From the NCBI RefSeq assembly GCF_016741775.1, contig NZ_JAERRK010000005.1, forward strand, positions 186,001-250,000: a DNA stretch of 64,000 nt, given 5' to 3'. This DNA is from Streptomyces actinomycinicus. Lineage in GTDB: Bacteria; Actinomycetota; Actinomycetes; Streptomycetales; Streptomycetaceae. The position numbers and the translations under genes are program-made. Position 1 is the stretch's first letter, and every line of letters begins with the position of its first letter. Positions 1 through 7,900 of the stretch are shown piece after piece. The notes beneath the pieces were generated by a model. The model searched no databases, was not told the origin of the DNA, and saw only the letters and a list, made by a program, of their open reading frames with translations.

Positions 1-2
1 GG

Positions 3-50
3 GAGGCCGCCTTGCAGGCATCGTACGAGGTGCCGGTGCGCTCGAAATGA
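3..50 (+). CDS. Possible C-terminal end of an upstream gene
   Basis: An open frame enters from the left edge and ends at TGA 48-50, giving a 15-residue tail that reads EAALQASYEVPVRSK. The family cannot be named from so little. An inverted repeat that could terminate this gene follows at 79-121. The reading is an inference from frame and codon use only. Confidence 0.3.
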   Translation, partial: EAALQASYEVPVRSK

Positions 51-78
51 ACGCGCAAGCGCACCGCACGGCCCCGTA

Positions 79-126
79 CCGTCCGTCTGAGACGATCCCC
101 CGTGTCGCCCCAGACGGACGGCCTTT
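79..126 (+). terminator. Candidate rho-independent-type hairpin
   Basis: Perfect 11-bp arms CCGTCCGTCTG (79-89) and CAGACGGACGG (111-121) are followed by CCTTTCC. The 21-nt loop is long for a terminator, so this may instead be an mRNA 3-prime stabilising stem of the gene entering from the left. Confidence 0.4.
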
Positions 127-170
127 CCGGACAGGTCCCGAAAACGGGAATGCCCGGTGCGTTGAGTATA

Positions 171-191
171 GTTGGCTGGCAGCCAGTCAAC
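171..191 (+). promoter_or_regulatory. Palindromic operator in front of the TetR gene
   Basis: GTTGGCTGG and CCAGTCAAC form 9-bp arms with one mismatch around CAG. A good -10 hexamer, TATAGT at 167-172, overlaps the left arm, and the TetR start follows at 206. A repressor bound here would block its own promoter, so autoregulation is the natural inference. The spacing fits a TetR dimer site. Confidence 0.6.
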
Positions 192-205
192 GCAGGAGTT
201 ACAGG

Positions 206-874
206 ATGTCCCCGCGCAGCGCCTCGGTCAATGAAGAATTGCGGCGGCGTTCCCGGGAACGGCTGCTGCAGGCGGCAGTTGAGCTGGTCGGGGAGCGCGG
301 GTTCGAGGCCACGACGCTGGGCGACATCGCGGACCGGGCCGGTTCGGCGCGCGGGCTGGTGTCGTACTACTTCCCCGGCAAGCGCCAGTTGGTCCAGTCG
401 GCGGTGCACCGCCTGATGCACCGCACGCTGGAGGAGGGGCTGGAGCGGGAACCGCGCACCGAGGACGGCCGGGAGCGGCTGGCCCGGGCCATCGACGCGG
501 TTCTGGGACTCGCCCGGGACCAGCCGGTGCTGATGCGCCAGCACATGGCGGGTCTGCTGCAGGGCGAGGGTTTCGTGCAGTGCCCCGAGCAGCGCCGGCT
601 GTCGGAACTGCTCGGCGACACCGTGGCCCGGTACGGCTCGCAGAACGTCCCGGCCGACTATCCGATGCTGCGGGCCCTGCTGATGGGCGCGGTGTACGCG
701 GCGCTGGTACCGGGGGTCCCGATGCCCGTTCCGCTGCTGCGGGCCGAGCTGTTCGAGCGGTACGGGCTGGACTGGGAACTGGGCGTGCCGCCGGAGAGCG
801 CCCCGGACGCGGAGCAGCGGGTGCAGGACCTGTCCCGGTTCTTCGCCACGGAGGAACGCCCGGGCACCCCCTGA
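206..874 (+). CDS. TetR/AcrR family transcriptional regulator
   Basis: This is a 222-residue DNA-binding repressor. The N-terminal helix-turn-helix spans about residues 10-60 (AAVELVGERGFEATTLGDIA followed by a second recognition-helix segment with YYFPGK), the classic TetR N-terminus; the remaining helices form the ligand/dimer domain. I start at ATG 206 rather than the upstream ATG at 47, because AGGAG lies 8 nt before it and the upstream extension would cross the operator and promoter. No divergent target gene is inside the window, so the regulated function is unknown; it may control the gene at the left edge or only itself. Confidence 0.85.
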   Translation: MSPRSASVNEELRRRSRERLLQAAVELVGERGFEATTLGDIADRAGSARGLVSYYFPGKRQLVQSAVHRLMHRTLEEGLEREPRTEDGRERLARAIDAVLGLARDQPVLMRQHMAGLLQGEGFVQCPEQRRLSELLGDTVARYGSQNVPADYPMLRALLMGAVYAALVPGVPMPVPLLRAELFERYGLDWELGVPPESAPDAEQRVQDLSRFFATEERPGTP

Positions 875-892
875 CCGAGCCGTCCCGCCCGC

Positions 893-1492
893 TCAGCGGC
901 GCGCGTGGCGGGGCGTCAGGTAGCCCGAGTCCCGTGCCTGGGCGATCAGCCGGAGGGAGCGCCGCCGGCTGTGCCCGGTCGCGCTCATCACGGCGAGCAC
1001 CGGATCCGTACCGTCCTGCTGTGCCGTGCGGTACTCCTGCGCCACGCGCCGGCGCCCCTCGATGCCCCGGGGCCAGGCCGGCCGGGCACGGCGCGGACCC
1101 TGACCCCAGGCGTCCGGGTCGGCGTCGTGCCCGGCGGGCGGACAGCCGTCCTCCGTCCGGCACGCGCCGCCCTCCATCAAGCCCGCGCCGCCCTCCATCA
1201 AGCCCGCGCCGCCCTCCGTCTCGCACGAGCCGCCCTCCGCCTCGCACGCGCCGTCCTCCCGCACGGCCGCACCGCACGCCTCGAACAGGGGCCCCTCGAG
1301 CCAGTCGGCGAGCACCGTCAGATCGGCGAGGGACAGGGCCGGCTGCGCCTGGACGTCCTCGATGGACACGCACCCCTCGTTCACCACGGCCAGGGCGTCC
1401 AACCGGGCACCGTCGGGGAAAGCCAGCCTGACCTGGAACCAGGAGGTGGTACCGCCCTGCTCCTGCACCTCCCACGCGGAACACACGGACAC
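893..1492 (-). CDS. DUF6214 family protein of unknown function
   Basis: This is a 199-residue protein recognised as the Streptomyces-restricted DUF6214 family. It has an N-terminal W..V.L.FPDGAR.D.LAVV block and a highly conserved basic C-terminus containing ARPAWPRGIEGRR, MSATGHSRRRSLRLIAQARD and LTPRHARR. The start is GTG 1490-1492, with TCCTCC (GGAGGA on the coding strand) 7 nt upstream; a longer frame begins at 1546 but lacks a ribosome site. The middle is a low-complexity acidic linker made of in-frame 21-bp repeats and probably disordered. It is convergent with the TetR gene. No function is known to me. Confidence 0.8.
   Translation of the reverse strand: MSVCSAWEVQEQGGTTSWFQVRLAFPDGARLDALAVVNEGCVSIEDVQAQPALSLADLTVLADWLEGPLFEACGAAVREDGACEAEGGSCETEGGAGLMEGGAGLMEGGACRTEDGCPPAGHDADPDAWGQGPRRARPAWPRGIEGRRRVAQEYRTAQQDGTDPVLAVMSATGHSRRRSLRLIAQARDSGYLTPRHARR
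1164..1247. repeat. In-frame 21-bp tandem repeat inside the DUF6214 gene
   Basis: Four 21-bp units lie at 1164-1184, 1185-1205, 1206-1226 and 1227-1247. The first two are identical and the last two have diverged. Each encodes a 7-residue block of the type GGAGLME / GGSCETE. Copy number can vary without breaking the frame. Confidence 0.85.
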
Positions 1493-1688
1493 CGTGCCGT
1501 CCTCCGCGCCCCGTTCGGAGAGATTAAGAAACGATGCTTCTAGCACACACGCAACGTAACCGCATGATCACACTCCATCCGGAGGGACACGCGCCCGCGT
1601 CACCCCGCCGGCCCCTGCCACGGCGGGTCCGGCGGTGCCATGCTGGAGCCGTCCGCACACCTCCCTCCTTGGGGCAAGGAGTACCGCC

Positions 1689-3026
1689 GTGCTGCGTGTC
1701 GCCGTCGTCGGTTCAGGGCCGAGCGGGTGTTACACCGCCCAGAGCCTCGTTCAGCGTGATCCCGGAGTCCGCGTGGACGTCCTGGACCGGCTGCCGTGTC
1801 CGTACGGCCTGGTCCGCTACGGCGTCGCGCCGGACCACGAGAAGATCAAGTCCCTGCAGGGCAGCCTGCGCACCGTGCTGGAGCACGAGCGGGTGCGCTT
1901 CCTCGGCGGGGTACGGGTGGGCGGCGGCCCCGGCGGCCTGTCGGTGGAACAGCTGAGGGCGCTCTACCACGCGGTGGTGTACTGCGTGGGCGCCGCCACC
2001 GACCGCCGGCTCGGGATCCCCGGCGAGGAGCTGCCGGGCAGCTGGTCCGCGACCGAGTTCGTCTCCTGGTACAGCGCGCACCCGGACGCGCCCGACGCGG
2101 GCTTCCTGCGCGGGGTGCGGTCGGCCGTGGTCATCGGGGTGGGCAATGTCGCGGTGGACGTCGCCCGCATGCTGGTCCGGGGCGCGGCGGAGCTGCGGCC
2201 GACGGACATTCCGCAGGCCGCCCTGGACACGCTGGCCGCGAGCGGGATCTCCGAGGTGCACATGGTGGGCCGGCGCGGCCCCGCACAGGCACGCTTCACC
2301 ACCAAGGAGCTACGGGAACTGGGCGGGCTGCCCGGTACCGAGGTCACCGTCGAGGAGGCCGAGCTGGCGCTGGACCCGGGTGATCCGGGTGCGCTGCCGG
2401 CCGTGCAGCGCCGCAACGTGGAGGTGCTGCGCGACTGGGCGGCGCGGCCCGCCACCGCGGCCGCCCGGCGGATCCGGCTGCGGTTCTTCCTGCGGCCGGT
2501 GGAGCTGCTCGAGGACGGTGGCCGGGTGGGTGGCGTCCGCTTCGAGCGGACGGTGCCGGACGGCCAGGGCGGTGTGACGGGCACCGGCCGGTACGAGGAC
2601 GTGCCCGCGCAGCTGGTGCTGCGCTCGGTGGGCTATCGCGGGGTGCCCCTGGAAGGGCTGCCGTTCGACCCGGCGAGCGGCACCATCCCGCACCAGGCGG
2701 GCCGTGTCCTGCGGAACGGCGTGCCCTCACCCGGCGAGTACGTCGCCGGGTGGATCAAGCGCGGCCCCACGGGTGTCATCGGCACCAACCGGCCCTGCGC
2801 CAAGGAGACGGTGACCTCCCTGCTGGCGGACGCATCCGTACTCGGCGACGCGGACGTGCCGGCCGATCCGGTCACGGCCCTGCGGGCGGCCGGCGTCGCA
2901 CCCGTGGCCTGGGACGGGTGGCTGGCGATCGAGCGGGCCGAGGCCGAACTCGGGGCGCGGCTGGGCCGCGGCGTGGTCAAGCTGGCCGACTGGGACACCC
3001 TCCTCGGCGCGGCGCGGGTGCCGTAG
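1689..3026 (+). CDS. Ferredoxin/adrenodoxin-NADP+ reductase-like FAD enzyme
   Basis: This 445-residue flavoprotein of the FprA/adrenodoxin-reductase type passes electrons from NADPH through FAD to ferredoxin. The FAD Rossmann motif GSGPSG is at residues 8-13. PYGLVRYGVAPDH is the signature of this family, VVIGVGNVAVDVARML is the NADPH Rossmann fold, and VAGWIKRGPTGVIGTN is the C-terminal FAD-contact block. The length matches the usual 450. GTG 1689 is chosen because AAGGAG precedes it by 7 nt; an ATG at 1635 has no such site. In Streptomyces these enzymes feed P450s and other ferredoxin-dependent enzymes; neither partner is adjacent. The roughly 200 bp downstream (3027-3224) hold a short GCGCACGGGGGTG direct duplication and nothing else I can name. 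Confidence 0.9.
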   Translation: MLRVAVVGSGPSGCYTAQSLVQRDPGVRVDVLDRLPCPYGLVRYGVAPDHEKIKSLQGSLRTVLEHERVRFLGGVRVGGGPGGLSVEQLRALYHAVVYCVGAATDRRLGIPGEELPGSWSATEFVSWYSAHPDAPDAGFLRGVRSAVVIGVGNVAVDVARMLVRGAAELRPTDIPQAALDTLAASGISEVHMVGRRGPAQARFTTKELRELGGLPGTEVTVEEAELALDPGDPGALPAVQRRNVEVLRDWAARPATAAARRIRLRFFLRPVELLEDGGRVGGVRFERTVPDGQGGVTGTGRYEDVPAQLVLRSVGYRGVPLEGLPFDPASGTIPHQAGRVLRNGVPSPGEYVAGWIKRGPTGVIGTNRPCAKETVTSLLADASVLGDADVPADPVTALRAAGVAPVAWDGWLAIERAEAELGARLGRGVVKLADWDTLLGAARVP

Positions 3027-3224
3027 CGCACGGGGGTGAGCGCACGGGGGTGGCCGGATCGGCCGGGCCGGCAGGACTCACCCGCGGCGGACCGGAATCG
3101 ACGAGCGCTGGTGCCGCGCCGACGACGATCGCCGGGCGGTACGGCGTGCAACGGTTCGCGTCCGCTTTCCTGACCTGGATCGCGGTCCCGGCCGGCATCC
3201 CGGCCGGCTTCGCGGTCGGTGGTT

Positions 3225-3581
3225 TCAGCCGTCGGCGCCGAGTCGGCCGGCCTGCAGTCCGGCGGCGGCGAGCAGGCTGTCGAGCAGCCCGGGGAAGAGG
3301 ACGTCCAGATCGTCCCGGCGCAGGCCGTTCATCTTGGCCGTGCCCCGGTAGACCTGCCGGATGACCCCGCTCTCGCGCAGCACGCGGAAGTGGTGCGTGG
3401 TGGTGGACTTGGTCACCGGCAGCTCGAACTGGGAGCAGCTCAGCTCGGCTTCCCGTGCCGCGAGTTCGCGCACGATCTGGAGCCGCATGGGGTCGGAGAG
3501 CGCGTGCAGCACGGATTCCAGCCGGATCTGCTCCCGTTCGGGGTGGGGCAGCGCGCGGCCGGGGGTGGCGGTGTCGGTCAC
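3225..3581 (-). CDS. ArsR-family winged-helix regulator
   Basis: This is a 118-residue repressor. LHALSDPMRLQIVRELAA and the following helices, with TTHHFRVLRESGVIRQVYRGT, make the ArsR winged helix (residues about 22-90). No metal-binding ELCVCDL-type cysteine pair is present (a single Cys in ELSCSQFEL), so metal sensing is unlikely. It is divergent from the old-yellow-enzyme gene at 3710, and two TCGTACGA-like palindromes sit between them. This makes it the probable repressor of that oxidoreductase. Such pairs usually sense electrophiles or flavin-enzyme substrates; the ligand here is not known. Confidence 0.85.
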   Translation of the reverse strand: MTDTATPGRALPHPEREQIRLESVLHALSDPMRLQIVRELAAREAELSCSQFELPVTKSTTTHHFRVLRESGVIRQVYRGTAKMNGLRRDDLDVLFPGLLDSLLAAAGLQAGRLGADG

Positions 3582-3619
3582 GGCGGCTGCCCTTCGTCAC
3601 GTGTTCCTTGCTGACCACA

Positions 3620-3671
3620 TCGTACGAGAAGCGTCGTAGTTTGACATCTCTCGTAGTACGAGGGGTACCGT
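3620..3671 (+). promoter_or_regulatory. Divergent promoter/operator of the ArsR-OYE pair
   Basis: A consensus-like -35 box, TTGACA at 3641-3646, and TACCGT at 3666-3671 (19-bp spacer) face the oxidoreductase gene. The perfect palindrome CTCGTAGTACGAG (3650-3662) lies inside the spacer, and a second one, TCGTACGA (3620-3627), lies upstream towards the regulator. Shared TCGTA/TACGA half-sites suggest two repressor dimers, one per direction. Confidence 0.65.
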
Positions 3672-3709
3672 ACAAGCTCATCTGCGGTCCCTGACGAACG
3701 GAGTCCGTC

Positions 3710-4789
3710 GTGAGTGCGCTCTTCGAGCCCATCACCCTGCGCGAAGTGACCATCCCGAACCGGGTGTGGATGGCCCCGATGTGCCAGTACTCGGCCGAGG
3801 CGGAGGGCCCGCTGGCCGGTGCCCCCCACGACTGGCACTTCGCCCACTACGCGGCGCGGGCCGCCGGCGGCACCGGTCTGATCGTGACCGAGGCGACCGC
3901 GGTCTCGCCGGAGGGCCGGATCAGCCCGTACGACCTGGGTCTGTGGAACGACGCCCAGGTGGAGGCGTTCCGCCGGATCACCCGCTTCCTCGTCGCCCAG
4001 GGCACCGTGCCGGCGGTCCAGCTCGCCCACGGCGGCCGCAAGGCCTCCACCGACCAGCCGTGGAAGGGCGGCGCGCCCGTCGGGCCGGAGGCGCACGGCT
4101 GGCAGCCGCTCGCGCCGAGCCCGGTCCCGTTCGACGCGGACCACCCGGTGCCGACCGAGCTGACCGTCGGGCAGATCGAGGAGATCGTCGGCCAGTTCGC
4201 CGCCGCCGCACGCCGGGCACTGGCAGCCGGCTTCGAGATCGCCGAGATACACGGCGCCCACGGCTACCTGATCCACGAGTTCCTCTCCCCGCACTCCAAC
4301 CACCGCACCGACGCGTACGGCGGCTCGTACGAGAACCGCACCCGCTTCGCACTGGAGGTCGTGGACGCCGTACGGAACGTGTGGCCCGCGGACAAGCCGG
4401 TGTTCTTCCGGATCTCGGCCACCGACTGGCTGGAGGAGGCCGGCTGGACGGCGGACGACACCGTCCGCTTCGCGCACGACCTGCACGCCCACGGCGTCGA
4501 CCTGCTCGACGTCTCCACCGGCGGCAACGCGCCGCGCGTCACCATCCCGGCCGGCCCCGGCTACCAGGTCCCGTTCGCCGCCCGGGTGAAGGCCGAGACC
4601 CCGTTGCGGGTCGGTGCCGTCGGTCTGATCACCGACGCCGGACAGGCCCAGAAGATCCTGGCCAACGGTGAGGCCGACGTGGTGCTGCTCGGCCGGGAAC
4701 TGCTGCGCAACCCGTCCTGGGCACGGCACGCCGCACGCGAGCTGGGCGGCGAGGTCCGCGTGCCGGACCCGTACCACCGCTCGGTCTGA
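3710..4789 (+). CDS. NADH:flavin oxidoreductase, old yellow enzyme (YqjM type)
   Basis: This 359-residue FMN TIM-barrel ene-reductase reduces activated C=C bonds of enals, enones and similar electrophiles with NAD(P)H. MAPMCQYS near residue 22 contains the redox-tuning Cys of the thermophilic-like YqjM class. EIHGAHGYLIHEFLSPHSN and RTDAYGGSYENRTRF are the family barrel motifs, and the late GR.LL.NP.W block binds FMN phosphate. The start is GTG 3710 behind ACGGAGT. It probably answers to the divergent ArsR repressor. Its 3-prime end, including the stop codon, is tandemly duplicated downstream. Confidence 0.92.
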   Translation: MSALFEPITLREVTIPNRVWMAPMCQYSAEAEGPLAGAPHDWHFAHYAARAAGGTGLIVTEATAVSPEGRISPYDLGLWNDAQVEAFRRITRFLVAQGTVPAVQLAHGGRKASTDQPWKGGAPVGPEAHGWQPLAPSPVPFDADHPVPTELTVGQIEEIVGQFAAAARRALAAGFEIAEIHGAHGYLIHEFLSPHSNHRTDAYGGSYENRTRFALEVVDAVRNVWPADKPVFFRISATDWLEEAGWTADDTVRFAHDLHAHGVDLLDVSTGGNAPRVTIPAGPGYQVPFAARVKAETPLRVGAVGLITDAGQAQKILANGEADVVLLGRELLRNPSWARHAARELGGEVRVPDPYHRSV

Positions 4790-4903
4790 ACCCGCCCGCT
4801 CACCGGACCCGCACCACCCGCTCGATCTGAATCGCCCGCTCACCGTGCCCGCACCACCCGCTCGGTCTGAACCCGCCCGCTCACCGGACCCGCACCACCC
4901 GCG
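4763..4903. repeat. 40-41-bp tandem repeat spanning the OYE stop codon
   Basis: The last 26 coding bases, the TGA and 11 bases of 3-prime flank (4763-4802) are repeated at 4803-4842 and 4843-4883, with a partial fourth copy to 4903. Each copy carries CCGGACCCG-ACCACC-CGCTCG-TCTGAA. The first copy is coding, so the array arose by duplication of the end of the gene. Confidence 0.85.
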
Positions 4904-4908
4904 TGATC

Positions 4909-4939
4909 GAGCCCGGCCCTTCGGTGCAGGGCCGGGCTC
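4909..4939. terminator. Bidirectional intrinsic terminator hairpin
   Basis: GAGCCCGGCCCT (4909-4920) and AGGGCCGGGCTC (4928-4939) form perfect 12-bp arms around a 7-nt loop TCGGTGC. The hairpin sits between the convergent oxidoreductase and P-type ATPase genes. No T tract is present, as is usual in Streptomyces. Confidence 0.75.
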
Positions 4940-4957
4940 CCGGGAGGGGTGGGCGGG

Positions 4958-7900
4958 TCAGGTCGGCAGCAGGCGGCCGACGGTGGTCTCCAGGCGGGGC
5001 AGGGCCCGCTGCCCCGCCAGTGCCAGCGCGATCGCCGCCACGACCCCGGCCCAGGCGACCGGACCGAGCGGGGTGCAGCCGAACGCGCGGCTGATGCCCG
5101 GGGTCTGGACGACGGCCACGAGGGCCACCGCGGACCCCAGGGAGGTGACCTGCACCAGGCGGCTGTCCCTGCGGTCGAGCAGTGTCTGCACGAGCTGGGT
5201 GCCGACCACCCCGCACAGCGCCATGGTGCTGGAGCGGCGGGCGGTGCCCGGGGTGAAGCGGCCGATCAGCCAGGCCGTGAGCGCGCCGAGGCAGGTGGTC
5301 AGGGCCCGGTGCCGGATCTGCCGCAGCAGGGGTTCGCCGAGTACGCCGGCGGCCTCCTCCACGTTGGTGAGGTCCGCCTCGCCCTCCTTCTCCGTCACGG
5401 CCACCGCCATCGACGGGAAGAGGTCGGTGAAGAGGTTCACCATGAGCATCTGCCGGGTGGACAGCGGCGCCCGCCCGGACAGCAGCGTGCCGAGGATGCC
5501 GAAGCCGACCTCACCGGCGTTGCCGCCGATCAGGATGGCGATGGCGTCGGCCACGCTGTGCCACAGGGCACGGCCCTCGCCGACCGCGTCGATGAGCACG
5601 GTCAGGTCGTCGTCGGTCAGCACGATGTCCGCGGCATTGCGGGCGGCGGCCGAGCCGCGGGCGCTGATGCCGACGCCGATGTCGGCGGCGCGGATGGCGG
5701 CGGCGTCGTTGGCGCCGTCGCCGACCATGCCCACCACCCGGCCGGCGTCCCGCATCGCCTCGACGACCTGGAGCTTCTGCTCCGGCGCCACCCGGGCCAC
5801 CACGCCGGCGTCGCGCAGGAGCCGGGCCCGGGCCGCACGGTCCGCCGCGGCCAGCTCGTCGCCGGTGACCACGACGGTGTCCTCCGGCCAGCCCAGGTCG
5901 GCGGCGATGGCCCGCGCGGTCTGCGGGTGGTCCCCGGTGAGCATGACCGGTCGTACGCCCGCCCCGTTCAGCCCGGTCACCAGCGCCGTGGAGGTCTCCC
6001 GCGGTACGTCGGACAGCGCCAGCAGGCCGGTGAACTCCAGGTCCTCCAGCGCCCGCTCCAGGGCGTCGCTCTCCTGCTCGCCCTCGCCGAGCCGTCGTCC
6101 GGCCACCGCCAGCACCCGCAGACCGCCGCCGGCCAGCGACTGCGCGGCCTCGGAGGCGTGCGACGGAAGGCCGGGGCAGGCGGGCAGCACGGTTTCCGGG
6201 GCACCCTTGACGACGAGGACGCGCGGACTGTCCCCGCACCGGCCGACGGCGGCGGCGTACCCCCGCGCGGCCTCGAAGGGCAGTCCGGCGAGCTGGGTCC
6301 ACTCCGGGTCGGGGCCGGCAGCGGCCAGCACGGCCTCGTCGGTGGCGTGCACCGGCCGGTCCGATCCGCCGTTCAGCTGGGGACAGGCCCGCGCTGCGGC
6401 CCGGATCGTCTCCGCGGAGCCGGCGTCGTCCACCGTGTGCAGCGCGCCCCCGGCGTCGGAGGTGCGCACCAGCCGCAGCCGGTTCTCGGTGAGCGTGCCG
6501 GTCTTGTCGAAGCAGATGGTGTCCATCCGGCCCAGCGCCTCCAGGGTGCGTGGGGTGCGGACCAGGACCCCGCAGCGGCTCAGCCGCCGGGCGGCCGCCA
6601 GCTGTGCCACCGTCGCCACCAGCGGCAGCCCTTCCGGTACCGCCGCCACCGCCACCGCGACTCCACCGCTGACCGCCTCGCGGATCGGGGTGCCGCGCAC
6701 CAGCGCCAGCCCCGTCACCGCGGCACCGCCCGCCAGCGTCAGGGGCAGCGCCTTGCGGGTGAGTTCCTGGAGCCGGGCCTGCACCCCGCCGGCCGGGGGC
6801 TTGCGGGCGGCGAGGTGGACGGCTCGGGCGGCCTCGGTGCGGTCGCCGGTGTCGACCACGACGGCCCGGGCCTCCCCCGCTACCACGGTGGTCCCTTCGA
6901 AGACCATGCAGCGCCGGTCGGCCACGGGGGCGTGCGGGGTGGGGTCGGTCTGCTTCTCCACCGGCAGCGACTCACCGGTCAGGGCGGACTCGTCCACCTC
7001 CAGCCCCTCCTGCCACAGCAGCCGGGCATCGGCCGGCACCACGTCGTCCGCCTGGAGCTGGATCACGTGGCCGGGCCGGAGCCGGCCCGCCTCGACGGTA
7101 CAGCTACCGCCGGCCGGGGCCTGCTCCTCCGGCGGCACCAGGCGCGCCTTCCGCTTCTGCTCCGCGACCAGTCCGGACAGCGCCTCCTCGGCGCGCAGCC
7201 GCTGGATCCCGCCCACCAGGGCGTTGAGATCGAGAGCCCCGACGACGAGCAGCGCGTCGACCATGGAACCGAGGATCGCCGACGCCGCCGAGCCGACGGC
7301 CAGCACCGGGGTGAGCGGATCGTGCAGCTCCCCGCGGACGGCCCGGCCCAGCCGGTAGGACCAGCGGGCCGGTGCGGCGGCCGGGTGCCTGATCACGCCC
7401 CCCGCCCTCTTGCGCAGCCGGGCGGTCAGTTCTTCGTACGGACCGGTGTCGGCGGCCGGCTCGTGCTCCAGTCGTTCCCGGGCCTGGTCGGGGTCCAGTT
7501 CGTGCCAGTGCACGCGGGGACGGGGGTGCGGGGCGCGGGCCGCCGCCACGCCGAGTGCGGCCCGTATCCCGGAGAGCAGGGCCGACGCGGCACCGGCGTC
7601 GACGGGTGCGTGCCGCAGCCCCGGCAGCACGGCCCGGCGACCGCCTCCGCCGCCGGACTCGCCGACCGCCACCAGCAGTCCCGACAGGGCGGCACCGGAG
7701 CGGGCCAGGGTCTGGGCACGCCGGCCGACCCCGCGGGCCGCCGGGACGGCGGTCAGTACCCGCCACAGGTCCGGCAGCCCGTGCAGGGCGAGGATGTCCG
7801 CGCTCCACACCACCGCGCCGTCGCGGTCGGTGAGCGCGATCGCGATGTCCGCGGCGCGCAGGGCGGCCAGGACGTCGTGGTCGTCGGCCGACCGCACCCG

